A stretch of 64,000 nucleotides of DNA from Myrica gale (taxonomy: Eukaryota; Streptophyta; Magnoliopsida; Fagales; Myricaceae): positions 16,646,501-16,710,500 of the forward strand of contig OZ005600.1 in NCBI GenBank assembly GCA_963930655.1. The letters run 5' to 3'. The translations under genes were made by a program, and so were the position numbers. Shown here one piece after another: positions 1-10,673 of the stretch. Below the pieces are notes generated by a model, which was not told the origin of the DNA, searched no databases, and saw only the letters and a program-made list of their open reading frames with translations. The first letter of the stretch is position 1, and every line of letters begins with the position of its first letter.

Positions 1-1121
1 AGAGTCTATTTCCAGACCAAGTTTAATGTGTCAGCACATGCAATCAATGTGTCGACACATTGTGCTATTTTGCAAAAAATCTGGAAACGACGCCAGCTCT
101 TTCCAAAATGGTTCAAATGTCTTCTAAACCCCTCCAACTTTACAAGAAGACTCTTAATGACCGTTGAAGACCTAGAAGCTATAAGAAGAAGAAGATGGAG
201 AGAGAGAAAGAGGAGTTCGACCAATATTGCAACATCTAGAGAGAGAAAGTCCAAGAATCAAAGTTTTCACTTGCTGAATCATTCAAGAACAAAGCTCCAT
301 TGTCAAATCTTCTTCTCTTGCTCATCTTTGACAACCCAGCCTTCAAAGGAAGAGAGAGATTTCTTGAAGAAGGGACAACACACATGCAATCAATCTTGCC
401 CTAACTTCTAGAGAGAGAAAGCTTGTTGAAGAAGAGGGAAAACAACTCCTACTGAGAGAGCTTGTGCTCCCACCTGCAAAAATTTAGGTTTCCTTCAATA
501 ATCTCATTTTATTGCATCTTATTGAGCTTTACACTTGCTGATTTGGCTTAGAGAGCCATTCCATAAGATTTGAGCTTTTCATTGGGTTATTTGGCTAAGA
601 GAGCTATTCACCTGTGTACTCTTTCTTTGTATAACTTTTGAGTGTTGTGTGAACACTTGTTGAGTGTTGGGAAAACACTTGGTCCTACTTGTGAGAGTAG
701 AAGAAATCCTCTAGGTTGTGAGGATTTGTGAGAGTTAAAGTGTAAGCTCGGAAAACACTTTGTAAAGGTTCCTTAGCACCCGGGAAGCTAAGGTGTATTC
801 GCTATTTGGAGAATAGTGGAGGAAGTCCAAGGAAGTCAATAGCCTTGGGGGTGGACGTAGGCAAGTGTTGGCCGAACCACCTAAAAATATGGTGTTATCT
901 CTCTAACTCTATCTCGCTTATTATTCGTTTCATATCCGTATTTGTGATGCTTTATGATTCATGATTCATTGCTTATATTTAGCTTATCATTTAGTGTATT
1001 CAGATATGTATTTATATCCTTAGAGAAATAGCTTTTTCCAGATCTGTGTTTTAATCGAAAAAGGGGTAAGTTTTTGTAAAACCCAATTCACCCCCCTCTT
1101 GGGTTGTTATTTAGACTCACA
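1..1121 (+). mobile_element. Ty1/copia LTR, 3' part (left end outside window)
   Basis: This is the right-hand part of a copia LTR. Its downstream half (about 780-1121) matches the 5' LTR of the copia element ending at 25621 and the reverse complement of the solo LTR at 47358-48611. They share the stretch around 'ggtggacgtaggcaag', 'gccgaaccacctaaaa' and the closing 'ttagactcaca'. The LTR ends at 1121, and the next bases are coding sequence of an older minus-strand copia relic, so it inserted there. The presumed 5-bp target copy is ataac (1122-1126); its partner lies outside the window. A perfect 14-bp palindrome with core GTCGAC lies at 47-60. Whether this is a solo LTR or the 3' LTR of a full element cannot be told here. 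Confidence 0.85.
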
Positions 1122-2221
1122 ATAACTTTCTCCCTAATAAAATGGTAGTCAACTTCAATATGTTTGGTGCGCCCATGAAAGAATGGATTTGAAGCTAATG
1201 TCAGGGTGCCAACATTATCACACCATATCATTGGAGGGAATTGAAGAGGAATACACAAGTATTTGAGAGGCATCCGAAGTCAATAAAGTTCGGCCACCAC
1301 CATGGAAAGAGCCCTATATTCGACCTCGGTGCTAGAACGCGACACAACCTGTTGTTTCTTGGCGCACCAGGAAACAAGACATGGCCCAAAGTATACTCCA
1401 TAACCCATTGTAGACTGTCTATCATTGGGATCACCAACCCAATCAGAGTCGCAATAGGCAGTAAGAGTAAGATCTCCACGTTTCAAGAGAAGGCCTTGAT
1501 CAATAGTGCCCTTAAGATAAATGTGCGGTGGTAGGTGCATGAAGATGTTGACATAGTTGGTTGACAGTAAATGCAATCTTTGGTCGCGTATGCGTGCAAT
1601 ATTGCAATGCACCAACAACTTGCCGATATTCAGTGGGATTTCGAAGAGGATCTCCAGCGAAATTGGATAACTTGCCACCTGAAACACAAGGAGTTGATGA
1701 AGGTTTGTTTCCAGCCATTTTAATCCGTTGAATAATATCCACGCTGTATTTGCTGGAAGTTGTGAATGATGTCCGACATCAATCATTGGTTGTGAATATG
1801 GTGGTTTTGGTTTAGCATTAGAATATTCCACACCTGTCGAGTAGTGGTCATCCGAAAAACATATGAGAGAGCCTTTAGACAGGGAGGCGTTGAGATAGCT
1901 TAGGATGAACTGATCCTTCTTCGTCGAGAGAAGATAGGAATGATTCAGTTCTGTAGTCTCTTTTGCTTCCGAAAGTGAGAGGAATTGAGCTGGACACGGT
2001 TTAGTTCCATCAACGAAACCCAGCAAATCATGGCTGCGAAGAACGGGTAAAAGTTGAGAGACCCAGTCCAGATAATTTGAGCCATCAAGTTTGACTGAAA
2101 TGAATTGAAAAATATTTGAAGGAGAAAAGGTAATGGAAGCGGAAGTCATTTGAGGATCGTAGGAAGCGTGAGAGATATCCTCTGATACAAAGAATGAATT
2201 GGTGGAATGTAGATTGGTCAA
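1122..2221 (-). pseudogene. Ty1/copia polyprotein relic, gag joined to RT/RNase H
   Basis: The strand reads from 2221 down. A 313-codon open frame (2221-1280) starts with a copia gag-like N-terminus (motif KLDGSNYLDWVSQLLPVLRS). After a short junction it reaches the copia RNase H (YCDSDWVGDPNDRQSTMGY, then SRSSTEVEYRAL). The RT C-terminal segment (TEYRQVVGALQYC, near 1650) lies in another frame at 1742-1512. The last RNase H motif (TKHIEVDYHFIREKV) is in a third frame near 1170-1130. The middle of the polyprotein (zinc knuckle, protease, integrase, most of RT) is missing, so this is an internal-deletion derivative with frameshifts. It is cut at 1122 by the copia LTR on its left. It was probably once a normal copia pol of more than 1300 residues and is now non-functional. 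Confidence 0.85.
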
Positions 2222-2880
2222 CTTAACTAATCACGATATTCATTCATGTATACATTTAAACATATTTGTAACAGAATTGAACATAAACTGAAATACAAAT
2301 ATTTGAATATTTAAGTGTTATCAAATATTCAAATATTCGGAACAGAGTTCCGTACGACCAGGTCTTGAGCTAGTTCCTTAGCTGGATTTTCCTGTTGGTT
2401 ATCAAAGACTTGGTCTAAGATAAATAGATATTTAAATATAATCTTATATTAAATAGAAATCATTGGTATCATGATTAATTCATTTGTCTAAATGCAGGGA
2501 AATTGCTTCAGCATATGAAAGAGAGTTACGAATTTGTAATTTAATTTCATTTTGGATAAGTGAATATTGGTAATTTTCACAGGAAATGTAACGCCAGATG
2601 CATGCTTCATCTACAACATCCTTGTTTTACTCTTCATCAGCATATTGATACGTTGAACGTTATGGGCCGGGTTTATGAATAATGACAACGGCCGTTCATA
2701 GATTACCGTATATAATTGCGCTAACAGAAGTTAAATTTACCTAACGTTGTAGGGTTAGTTTTCAGTTCAATGTTTGTTAATTGTTACCCGTGATGATAAA
2801 TAATGTAAGAGACTTTTCGGGAATGGTTTGAAAATGGAAATGGCCAGGGAAAAATTTGGGAAGGGAAATTGAAAAAAATT
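2222..2880. other. AT-rich spacer, no gene seen
   Basis: No coding sequence or RNA gene is recognisable. It lies upstream of the start of the minus-strand copia gag relic, so it may hold that element's leader or LTR, but no primer-binding site was found. A strong inverted repeat at 2296-2339 could form a hairpin of about 16 bp with a loop of about 10 bases. Confidence 0.4.
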
Positions 2881-2892
2881 GATATTTTGAGT

Positions 2893-3110
2893 TTTAGTGA
2901 CGAAATTCTCGGTGGTCACTAAAAAAGGGTTTTTTGTGATGAAACTTTTGTTCATCACCAATTTCGTCACTAAAAGTCGTTTCTGTGACGAAATAAAATT
3001 TTTGTCATTAAAAGGTAATGCTTTGGTGACGAAAAAGTTCGTCACGCCACGATCGATCGGTTATATGACGATCGGTCGGTATGTTGTGACGAGAAACTCC
3101 GTCACAACAT
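2893..3110 (+). repeat. CACTA left subterminal GTGACGAAA repeats
   Basis: The unit 'agtgacgaaa' and its complement 'ttcgtcacta' recur about every 25-40 bases, forming short imperfect inverted repeats. The same units occupy 9935-10121 next to the CACTA terminus, so this is the left subterminal region of the element. Confidence 0.75.
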
Positions 3111-3560
3111 GTGAAATCTTTTGGTTACTACTTTAATTTTTCACGCTTAACGATTGATCACTGATTATTCAACGATAGATCGGTGACGAATCGAAACCTG
3201 TTGAAAATTGCCGATCGATCGTTGCCTCCTGACGTTGGAAAATGCGAGTCGTCGATCGATCCTGGAAGCGTAACAGTCATTGTTTTTGAATTCACGATTG
3301 ATCGTTACAATGAGCGGTCGATTGATACTTCAGACGAATGGAAGTTCGCCATGTGTAAGACAATAAGCGATTGACCGTTGCCGCCTGACGTTGGAAAATG
3401 CGAATCGTCGATCGATCGTGGAAGTGTAACAATCATTTTTTTGAATCACGATGGATCGTAATTATGCGCGGTCGATCGATCCTGAAAGCGAATGAGAATT
3501 CGCCACATGTGAACAAATTCGCGATCGATCGTCTAAATGAATAACGATCGATCGTAGTAA
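3040..3560. repeat. GATCGATC array 1 with 156-bp tandem duplication
   Basis: Seven exact GATCGATC octamers lie here (near 3050, 3213, 3256, 3410, 3472, 3525 and 3548), with many one-mismatch versions such as GATTGATC and GATCAATC. A larger unit beginning near 'gttgcctcctgacg' (3221) recurs at 3377, giving a period of 156 bp. The octamers sit in both orientations relative to flanking bases and are part of the CACTA subterminal architecture. Confidence 0.8.
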
Positions 3561-3709
3561 ATGATGAACGATTATATGATACCGGCGAGCCATATTTACC
3601 GGTTACCTCTAACGAATATTCTCGAATCCTCTCAAACTTCACGAACCATTTCGTTTAGCATTGCCCTCCAAAGTACGCGGAATCACTTCCTGTTATCATC
3701 TACATTAAA

Positions 3710-4480
3710 GGTACGTAGTTATATTAATTTTTAAGAGATATTAAGTTGTTTTAAATGAGTTTTTACTTTACGTTTTTTTAATTTGCTATATCTTTCATTT
3801 AGGTTCGTTAATTGTATTAATTTTTGTGTTAATGTATATTTTTGGCGTTTAGGATTGTTTAGGGATCATTTGGGGCTGATTTTAAGCGTCTTTTGGCGTT
3901 TTTTGTAATCTGTGTGTTTTCGTATAAACACCGATTGATCGCATTTCACCGCGATCGATCGTGGTGTAGACGGTGAGTCAAACGATTGATCGTCTCAAGT
4001 AGACGATCAATCGCTTATTGTTATTTAATGACCGATAGATACTATATGTACCAATGAATCGGTAATTGAAACGGTGAGTTTCAAATTTAATGACGATCGA
4101 TCACTGTAATTGACGATTGATCGTCTACCTTACCGATTGATTGCATTTCACAGCGATCGATCATGGTGTAGACGGTGAGGCCAACGATTGATCGTCTAAG
4201 GTAGACGATCAATCGCTTATTGTTATTTAGCGACCGATCGATACTGTATGTACCGATGAATCGATAATTTGAAATGGTGAGTTTCAAATTTAATGACGAT
4301 CGATCACTGTAAGTGACGATCGATCGTTAGTTGATGCTGTACTTTTAAAACCCCAAAATACACCATTTTGTGGCGTTGGATCACCATTTTGTTGTATCGC
4401 CTTTAATATTTTAATTTACATTATTGTGATTATTTAATGTGATTATTTATTAACGCATATTTATATACAATTTTTGCAGC
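3710..4480 (+). other. Probable 5'-UTR intron of the CACTA plant-transposon ORF
   Basis: A good plant donor (aag/gtacgtag at 3710) and a T-rich acceptor (tttttgcag ending at 4480) bracket this T-rich stretch, ten bases before the ATG at 4490. GATCGATC array 2 lies inside it. The splice call rests on consensus sites only. Confidence 0.4.
3925..4330. repeat. GATCGATC array 2 with 202-bp tandem duplication
   Basis: Two copies of a unit of about 202 bp can be aligned (for example 'agacggtgag' at 3968 and 4170, and 'cgatcaatcgcttattgtt' in both). Each unit holds several GATCGATC or GATTGATC palindromes. Copies differ at scattered positions, so the duplication is not recent. Confidence 0.8.
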
Positions 4481-4489
4481 GTTCGTAAA

Positions 4490-5749
4490 ATGTCAGCAGC
4501 TAAGCGTGCACTCACAACGAGGCCCGGGACTGGATCGTCGTCCAACGATCAGGAGCCTGCTGATTCGTTGATGAATGTAGAGAGGCAGATGGAGTACTTG
4601 AGGGGGCAGCCGGTAGCCAAAGAGCGTCCAGTGACACTATCTGATTTTGACAATTTGTAGTACGAGGAGCACACCCTCTTCCAGTTGTTCGAGTACCAGG
4701 GATTCCTTCACCAGCTATCGTGGGTGGATGGTTTATGTGTTGACTCCCTCTTGCACGAATTTTTTTGTGCGCTTATCTCGGTAGCCAGATCACTTGAGGT
4801 GCAGATGGAGGTGTGAGGAGTACAGTTCATGTTCTCAGCATATGTCATTGCCGATTTCCTGCACTGCCCTCTGCCTAGGACACCCTGCTTCCCAGCGGTT
4901 CCTTTGACAGATGAGCAGAGGACATCAGAGCAGGACTTATGGACGCTGATGACGGGGAAGACCTCTGCAGTGGTTGGCAGCATAATCAAGCAGAGTGAGT
5001 TCAGTGTGTTTTGACGGATTTTGAACCTTATCTGGACGACGAACGTTGATGGCAGAACTCATTCTACCGAGTGCACGTTCCCGAGAGCTCAGTGCATGCT
5101 CTTACTGGGTCAGTAGACATTGATAGATTTTTCACTGTACATGTTCGAGTTGATTATGGATGAGGCTTGGGGAATTAAGGAATATAGTCTCCCATACGGC
5201 GTGTTTCTAACTCAGTTCCTCATTTCTCGGGGTGTTATGATCACTGTTGAGGATACTCGTAAGGGGGTTAAGAGTGCGCTGAACAAGTTCACTCTGTCCA
5301 GGAACAGGGGGCAGAAGGGGGCATTGACTCGACGGTTTGCTCGTAGAGCAGCAGCGGCCGCAGAGGTGGCAGCACGACCTTCTACATCAGCTTCAGAGGT
5401 ACCTCTCAAGCCAAGAGCACCTGCAGTGCCCCCTCCCTGGGTGGCCCAGCTATTTTTGGACCTCGACAGTCGTGTCAGCGCGACTGTGCAGGCCGCTCTA
5501 CAACCTCTTGAGTGGCAGGTGCAGTCGTTAGAGGAGGAGGTGAAAGATCTCCTGACCGCCTTCAATGGGGAGTGCACTGTGACAATGCTATGCAACAAGT
5601 CGGTCGTGGCTCATATGTTCGACGTCAGCGAGCAGCTGGAAGAAATTAAGAAGACTCTGGATGATTTCAAGACGGAGGCAGAGCCACCTATTATTCCTGG
5701 AGATATTCCTGATGACTTGGACACTTTCTGCGATGCTATTGCACGTTGA
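4490..5749 (+). pseudogene. Putative plant transposon protein (Transposase_32-like), four in-frame stops
   Basis: A single reading frame of 420 codons runs from ATG 4490 to TGA 5749. It is broken only by nonsense codons at 4658 (TAG), 4814 (TGA), 5012 (TGA) and 5114 (TAG); no frameshift is needed. The layout is a charged N-terminus, a globular segment with ADFLHCP, the motif PRAQCMLLL, the motif LPYGVFLTQFLISRGV, then an Ala/Pro-rich linker and a predicted helix/coiled coil (residues about 310-400). This matches the poorly characterised 'putative plant transposon protein' domain that I recall as Pfam Transposase_32 (PF20167). Its biochemical role is unknown. It lies upstream of the transposase relic in the same CACTA element. 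A homologous ORF follows pol in the copia element at 37380-43420. Confidence 0.7.
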
Positions 5750-6204
5750 CGTATTTTTATTTTGTTTTTTAATCTATTTCGGACATACATTTAGATTTCT
5801 GATTTTAGTTATATATTTGAGACATTTGTGTTTATCTGTGAAAATGTAGTAACTTTGATTACATTTTAATTGTTTTTTATTTGTATATCATGACATATAC
5901 AATTATATACGTAAAATTACCAATATACCCTTTGGTCAGCGAAAGTAACGAAAGGATACCGTGACCAATATTACTATTAATATAAGAATTTAATAATGTG
6001 ACCAATATTACTATTAATATAAGAATTTAATAATGTGAACAATATTACTATTAATTAATTATATAATGTGAGTTTAAATGATTAGAAATATAAAAATATA
6101 TAATTTGTGACAAATATTATTATTTTGTATTAAGATGACATTAGTAGTAATTTAATTTTAATAATTAAGTCATTTGTTAGGGAAAATTCTGTTTTTTTTA
6201 TAAT
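5750..6204. repeat. AT-rich spacer with 37-bp tandem repeats
   Basis: No gene is seen. A 37-bp unit starting gaccaatattactatt is repeated exactly at 5963-5999 and 6000-6036, with a third degenerate copy from 6037. The surroundings are very AT-rich and lie inside the CACTA element, after its first ORF. Confidence 0.8.
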
Positions 6205-7262
6205 TAGGACACCGATCGATCGCGTCTAAAGGATATCGATGGATCGTTAGAATGAAATGCATGTGTCGTCGTTTTATACATACGTGACGATCGATCGTTC
6301 GTTTGAGACGATTCATCGACGCAGCACGTCGCATAATGGTTCACTTACCGATCGATCATGTTGTAACGGTGTCATTTAATATTTTGCTACCGATGGATTG
6401 TTTGTATGTCATGCATGCGTCGTCGTTTTATTCATCTATGTCGATCGATCGCGGGTCTGTAGCGATCCTTCGGTATTATCCGTCGTCGTTTTGGTCTTAT
6501 ACACGATCGATCGCTCATTCTTTCGATCGATCGTTACATTTTATCTTCATTTTATTGAATGATGTGAGTTTAAATAATTATAAATATAAAAATATATATT
6601 AACAAAGTGTGTTATAATGTATTTAGATTACATAAAAATATATCAAGTACATATAATTCATAGTTAGGAAAGCATGTATAAGTTGTACATGTTGCATTAT
6701 AGATGGGAAATGCACTTGTTAGTATGAGTTAAGTATTAAGATGTTATAAACTAGTGACATAATGCTTATTTAACACATGATTACAAGTCATAAGAATGAA
6801 TTATGTATTAAATGACATTATTAGTAATTTAATTTTAATAATTAAGTCATTTGTTTGGGTAAAATCTGGTTTTTTTATAATTAGGTCCGCGATCAATCGC
6901 AGTGTAATGCGATCGATCGGGACATAACAATGTCGTTTAATATTTTGCTACTGATGGATCGTTAGTTTGTAATGCATGCGTCGTCGTTTTATACAAATTG
7001 TACGATCGATCGGTTATTGTACATGATCCATCGGTGAAATTTGAGCGGGATTATCATGCTGACGAGGCGATCGATCGGTGTATAACAATGTCGTTTAATA
7101 ATTTCCTACTGATGGATTGTTAGTTTGAAATGCATGCGTCGTCGTTTTATACAGACCCAACGATCGATCGCTCAATTTTACACGATCAATCGGCGAAATT
7201 TGAGCCTGATTTTTGACGCTGACGAGGCGATCGATCGTCCTCTACACCGATCGATCGACGGA
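6205..7262. repeat. GATCGATC array 3 with 158-bp tandem units
   Basis: At least a dozen GATCGATC octamers occur (for example near 6214, 6291, 6350, 6443, 6506, 6911, 7004, 7070, 7161, 7230 and 7249). A composite unit with 'ataacaatgtcgtttaat', 'actgatgga' and 'aatgcatgcgtcgtcgtttt' repeats with a 158-bp period (6924 and 7082), and related copies lie near 6240 and 6400. The AT-rich stretch 6550-6890 in the middle has no recognisable gene. Confidence 0.8.
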
Positions 7263-8212
7263 TATCGAGCTTGAAATGAGAGAATGCGCAAAGGCGGTGC
7301 ATGAAAGGAAAAAATACACCCACAACAAGGAGAAGAGGAGAGTCGCGGAAGCTCCCTACTTGGCTCGAAAAATTTGCCCAAAACACCGTCCTTTTAGTTG
7401 TGAGAGTTTTTAGAAGTGCTTAAGGTTAAGCCCAAGTTCAAATTCATTGGTTTTTTAACCGGGTGAATATTGGAAAATTTGGGCGACATTTGTGAGATTT
7501 TGGTGTGAAATTGGTTCGTTTTGGTCTACATTTCGTGCAAGAGGTAATGGAATCAACATACACTACGATTTATGAATGATTTGGTTGGTTATTTGATATT
7601 TTTAATATTTGTCCATTTGTGGGTATTGTGGAATGAATTTGTGATGATTATACCTTATTAGAGTATTATTAATATGTATATTAGAATTAGAATTGCATGA
7701 GGATGATTTGAGTGTTTTGGGCTTGAATTTGAGTGTGGGGAGGCCTGAAAAGTTGTGTTTTCGATCTGGGTTTGTCACCATCGATTGCCTGTTTCTGACG
7801 ATTGATCATCTGTTAGATGGTGGTATTGCCGATTGATCGTCTATGTGATGACGATGGATCGTTCGTTAGTTGGAGGCTCGACGATCAAAATAGACGATCA
7901 ATCGGTATTAAACACCAATCGATCGTCTATAATAACGATCGATCGCGTGTTTTTTTCAGATTGCTGCATCGCTGATTTTTTAAGTGTTTGTTTTTATAAT
8001 TCATAAATGTGTAATATTTGAGCTATATATTGAATGTTTGATTATTGAAGTGCTTGAGTTCTGAAAATAAATCATGGAGTTTGAGAAGCATAGAGGGTGA
8101 ATATTGGAGTGTTTTTGACTTGTTATGTTTGAGTTTATTTCAGGGATATGCTTAATTCTTATGTGGGTATTTACGAATTACTTAATTGGTGTATTTTTTT
8201 AGATTGGTGGTG
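7263..8212. other. Leader region of the CACTA transposase, no gene
   Basis: This non-coding stretch precedes the transposase ATG at 8213. It includes a small GATCGATC group (7790-7950). The open frames here are short and match no family I know. Confidence 0.4.
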
Positions 8213-9116
8213 ATGGATAAGAGTTGGATTTACGAGAAAAATAGGTTTGGTGAAAAGTATGCGGAGGGGGTCCGTAGGTTTGTCAGTATGGCTGCTTCTT
8301 GTGTAGACTCTCGGGGTTAGATCAAATGTCCGTGTCGAAAGTGTAGAAATGTAGTGTTTCAAGTGTTGGATAAAATGGAAGATCATATTTACATTAATGG
8401 GTTTGATGTGAGCTATAAGTCATGGGTGTTTCACGGGGATGGTATTCAACTTACTTCTAATTTGAGTCAAGAGTCCGGTGCGGGTTTACTATATAATGAT
8501 GATGATTTAGAGGGAGATAACTTTGATAGAATGACAGAAATGTTGACTGATGTTCGTGCCGGATTAGATGGTGGGCCGATGAGGGCTGAAACGGAGAACC
8601 CTAATAATAAGGAAACCCCTAGTTCGCAACCGAAGGGTTCAACACCACTTAATAAGTAATGGGAAGAGAAAGAACAAGAATTGTATCCTGGATGTACCAA
8701 GTTTAGTAGTAAGTTGTCATTTACGGTCCGATTGTTGCATGTGAAGTCAAAGAATAAGTTGTCGGTTAAGGCATTTTATATGATATTACAGTTGATTAAG
8801 GAGGCTTTGCCAGAGGGGGAGACGTTACCGAGATCGTATTACGATGCAAAACAATTGCGAAAGGGTCTTGGGTTTAGTTATGATAAGATTCATGCATGTC
8901 AGAATGATTGTGTTGTTTTGGAAGGAAAACAGTGAGTTAGACAATTGTCCGGTATGTGGGGTGTCCCGGTGGAAATTTGAAAATGAGTTGCGCAATCGAT
9001 GTCCAAGGAAAGTGTTGCGTCATTTCCTTTTAATCCCTAGACAATCTTCTGATCTACAGCACCAGCTAGCAAAGGAAAGGGATGAGATAGAAGCGATGAG
9101 AGCTGCTAGAGAATAA
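8213..9116 (+). pseudogene. CACTA TNP2-type transposase, N-terminal relic
   Basis: The frame starts at ATG 8213 with MDKSWIYEKNRFGEKYAEGV. Its zinc-ligand motif CPCRKCRN and the following GFDVSYKSWVFHG are typical of the transposase-associated domain at the N-terminus of plant TNP2 proteins. An in-frame TAG interrupts it before IKCPCRKC, and a TAA follows STPLNK (8657). The conserved block YPGCTKFSSKLSF, then SYYDAKQLRKGLGFSYDKIHACQNDC, matches the start of the Transposase_21 region. A 1-nt shift near 8920 is needed to continue to NCPVCGVSRWKF and PRKVLRHFLLIPR. There the match stops, just before the catalytic region, which is deleted, so no activity is expected. Confidence 0.85.
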
Positions 9117-9407
9117 GACTTGCAAGAATTTGTGAAGAAACAAGCTGAAATGGAGGCCACGCTGAGGGACCACCGTGAGGAGCAGCGGGTGGAGCAAGAG
9201 CGTATCCGGTTGGAGCAGGAGGAGCGCATGAAAATGGAGCAAGAGCGCATGCGAGTGGAGCACGAGGAGCGCATGCAAAAGGAACAAGAGCGCATGCTAA
9301 AGGAGCAAGAGCGCTTACGGGAGAAGAAAATGTCATCTGTAATGGAGAAGAAAATGAACGACATGTCAAAGCGACTATTCAGCCAGTTTGGATGTTTGAA
9401 AAGGTAG
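9030..9407 (+). pseudogene. Coiled-coil tail fused behind the TNP2 remnant
   Basis: Directly after the truncated transposase block the same frame changes to a long charged helix: a run rich in E, R, M and Q with a repeated EQERMR/EERMK pattern (residues about 15-80 of 9120-9407). It resembles the C-terminal coiled coil of the second ORF of plant CACTA elements (Transposase_24-type), though that family call is tentative. One TAA (9114) separates its first part (9030-9113) from the rest. The junction at about 9035 looks like a deletion that joined two originally separate ORFs. Confidence 0.55.
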
Positions 9408-9594
9408 ATGCATCTATGTTGTAATAGTTTGTGATTATTTATTATTACGATGTTATTTTCGATTTAATTGCGGATTACTATTTCTTACCATTAATGTGCA
9501 TCAATATGAGTATTGTATTATTATTATTATACTACTATCTTTTATATAAATTTTTTATTATTATTGTTTTTCAAAAATCCAAATTATGTTTCAA

Positions 9595-9935
9595 CCATTC
9601 GATCGGTAGTTAAACGCCCAGCTATTAATATATCGTCAATATTAAAAATATGTAATGCTGATCGATCAGTAAAGTCATCGATCGATCATCACAATTATAT
9701 CGATCGATCAGTGACGTAGTCAGTGATCCATCGCTTTAATCACCGACCGATTGGCTTTTGTTAAAACGATCGATCAGTAATAAATTACAATTGATCGTCA
9801 TTACTATAGCGATCGATCGTCTATTTCTTAGAATTCCATTGGTAAAAATGGCTGATCAATCGCCAATAATTCACCGATCGATCGTATAACCGATCCATCA
9901 CAAATTCACCGATCGATCGTCACTATATTTAGTGA
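9595..9935. repeat. GATCGATC array 4
   Basis: About seven GATCGATC octamers (near 9660, 9680, 9702, 9770, 9811, 9883, 9918) plus variants lie directly inside the right GTGACGAAA repeats. This is the expected place for En/Spm-like subterminal protein-binding motifs. Confidence 0.8.
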
Positions 9936-10121
9936 CGAAAAAATCCGTCACTAAAAAATTTTCGTGACGAAATTCGGGTTTCGTCACGAAATACATTTGG
10001 TGACGCTCTTACACTGACGAAGCTGGTGACGAAAAAATTTCGTCACTAATACTTTTAGTGACGAAATTTTGACTTTTAGTGACAAACAATTTTGTCACTA
10101 AAAGTCATTTTTTTTGTAGTG
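9935..10121 (-). repeat. CACTA right terminal and subterminal repeat
   Basis: Read on the minus strand it starts at 10121 with CACTACAAAAAAAATGACT, followed by nested 'TTTTAGTGACGAAA' / 'TTTCGTCACTAA' inverted repeats. CACTAC is the diagnostic terminus of the superfamily. Confidence 0.85.
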
Positions 10122-10673
10122 TGATAAATGCAATCAATTGGGTTCTTTGAGTGAACCAGAAACTCCTTACAATCAATTGGGTTATCTATTTTCATGTCTC
10201 ATAACAATACATTTGAGGAACTATCTATACACTAATGTATTCCTACACTCAGCCTCCTGCAGCTCAGCATCCAATAAAGACTCACTAGCTTTGGGAACTG
10301 CCTTACCCATTGCAGCTAATCGACTAACTCTTGCATTCCTTCTTCCAGGACAATTGGTATACACTCCACGAACTTCCAGAATCTTCACCTAATTCCTTCG
10401 GCCAGGATCACTTCTCGAATTGATCTTCACCGTTGCTACTCATTTGCACAGATAGCAACCCTAACGCCTCCATTCTCTCTCGCATCTCTCTTCTGCCTCC
10501 TTCCACACATAGTTGCACCCACTTTCAAAACAATTTGCCCACAAGGTGAGCAACAACTAAATTGTGTTTGACATAACTCAAAATCTCTTCTCGAGTTTTT
10601 AATTCCTGGTCAACTGCATCATTTTGAGTGATACCATGCACAACCAACAACTGAATTTTTGGCCCCATAAGTC
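10122..10673. other. Pre-LINE host sequence, left part
   Basis: Between the CACTA terminus and the LINE target copy. On the minus strand short open stretches exist (for example the start of a 75-codon frame ending at 10525), but I recognise no family. With the LINE removed, this continues directly into 19639 onward. Confidence 0.4.

Larger units (their letters stand above)
2880..10121 (+). mobile_element. CACTA (En/Spm-type) DNA transposon, decayed
   Basis: The right terminus is clear: on the minus strand it begins CACTACAAAAAAAATGAC, followed by alternating 'TTTTAGTGACGAAA' and 'TTTCGTCACTAAAA' units (9935-10121). The left end carries the same units from about 2895 to 3110, but the outermost CACTACAA has been lost or mutated, so the start is approximate. 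The interior has a pseudogene of a plant transposon protein (4490-5749), a TNP2-type transposase relic (8213-9116) and a coiled-coil ORF (9120-9407). Between them are arrays of GATCGATC palindromes, which are plausible subterminal transposase-binding repeats as known for En/Spm. A 3-bp target copy could be tga at 10122, but the left partner is not identifiable. All coding parts carry stops or frameshifts. Confidence 0.8.

Noticed and set aside
28..411. 127-codon open frame on the plus strand in the copia LTR
   Set aside because: It lies wholly inside an LTR, shows no known domain, and is not visible in the other LTR copies. Chance opening.
3040..4330. CRISPR-like array from the regularly spaced GATCGATC words
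   Set aside because: Units are 8-10 bp palindromes with irregular spacing in a plant CACTA element, with no repeat-spacer structure.
5212..5598. 128-codon minus-strand frame
   Set aside because: Antisense shadow of the plant-transposon ORF at 4490-5749, which has the recognisable domain on the plus strand.
9020..9369. Ser/Cys- and Leu-rich minus-strand frames
   Set aside because: Reverse reading of the repetitive coiled-coil coding sequence on the plus strand.
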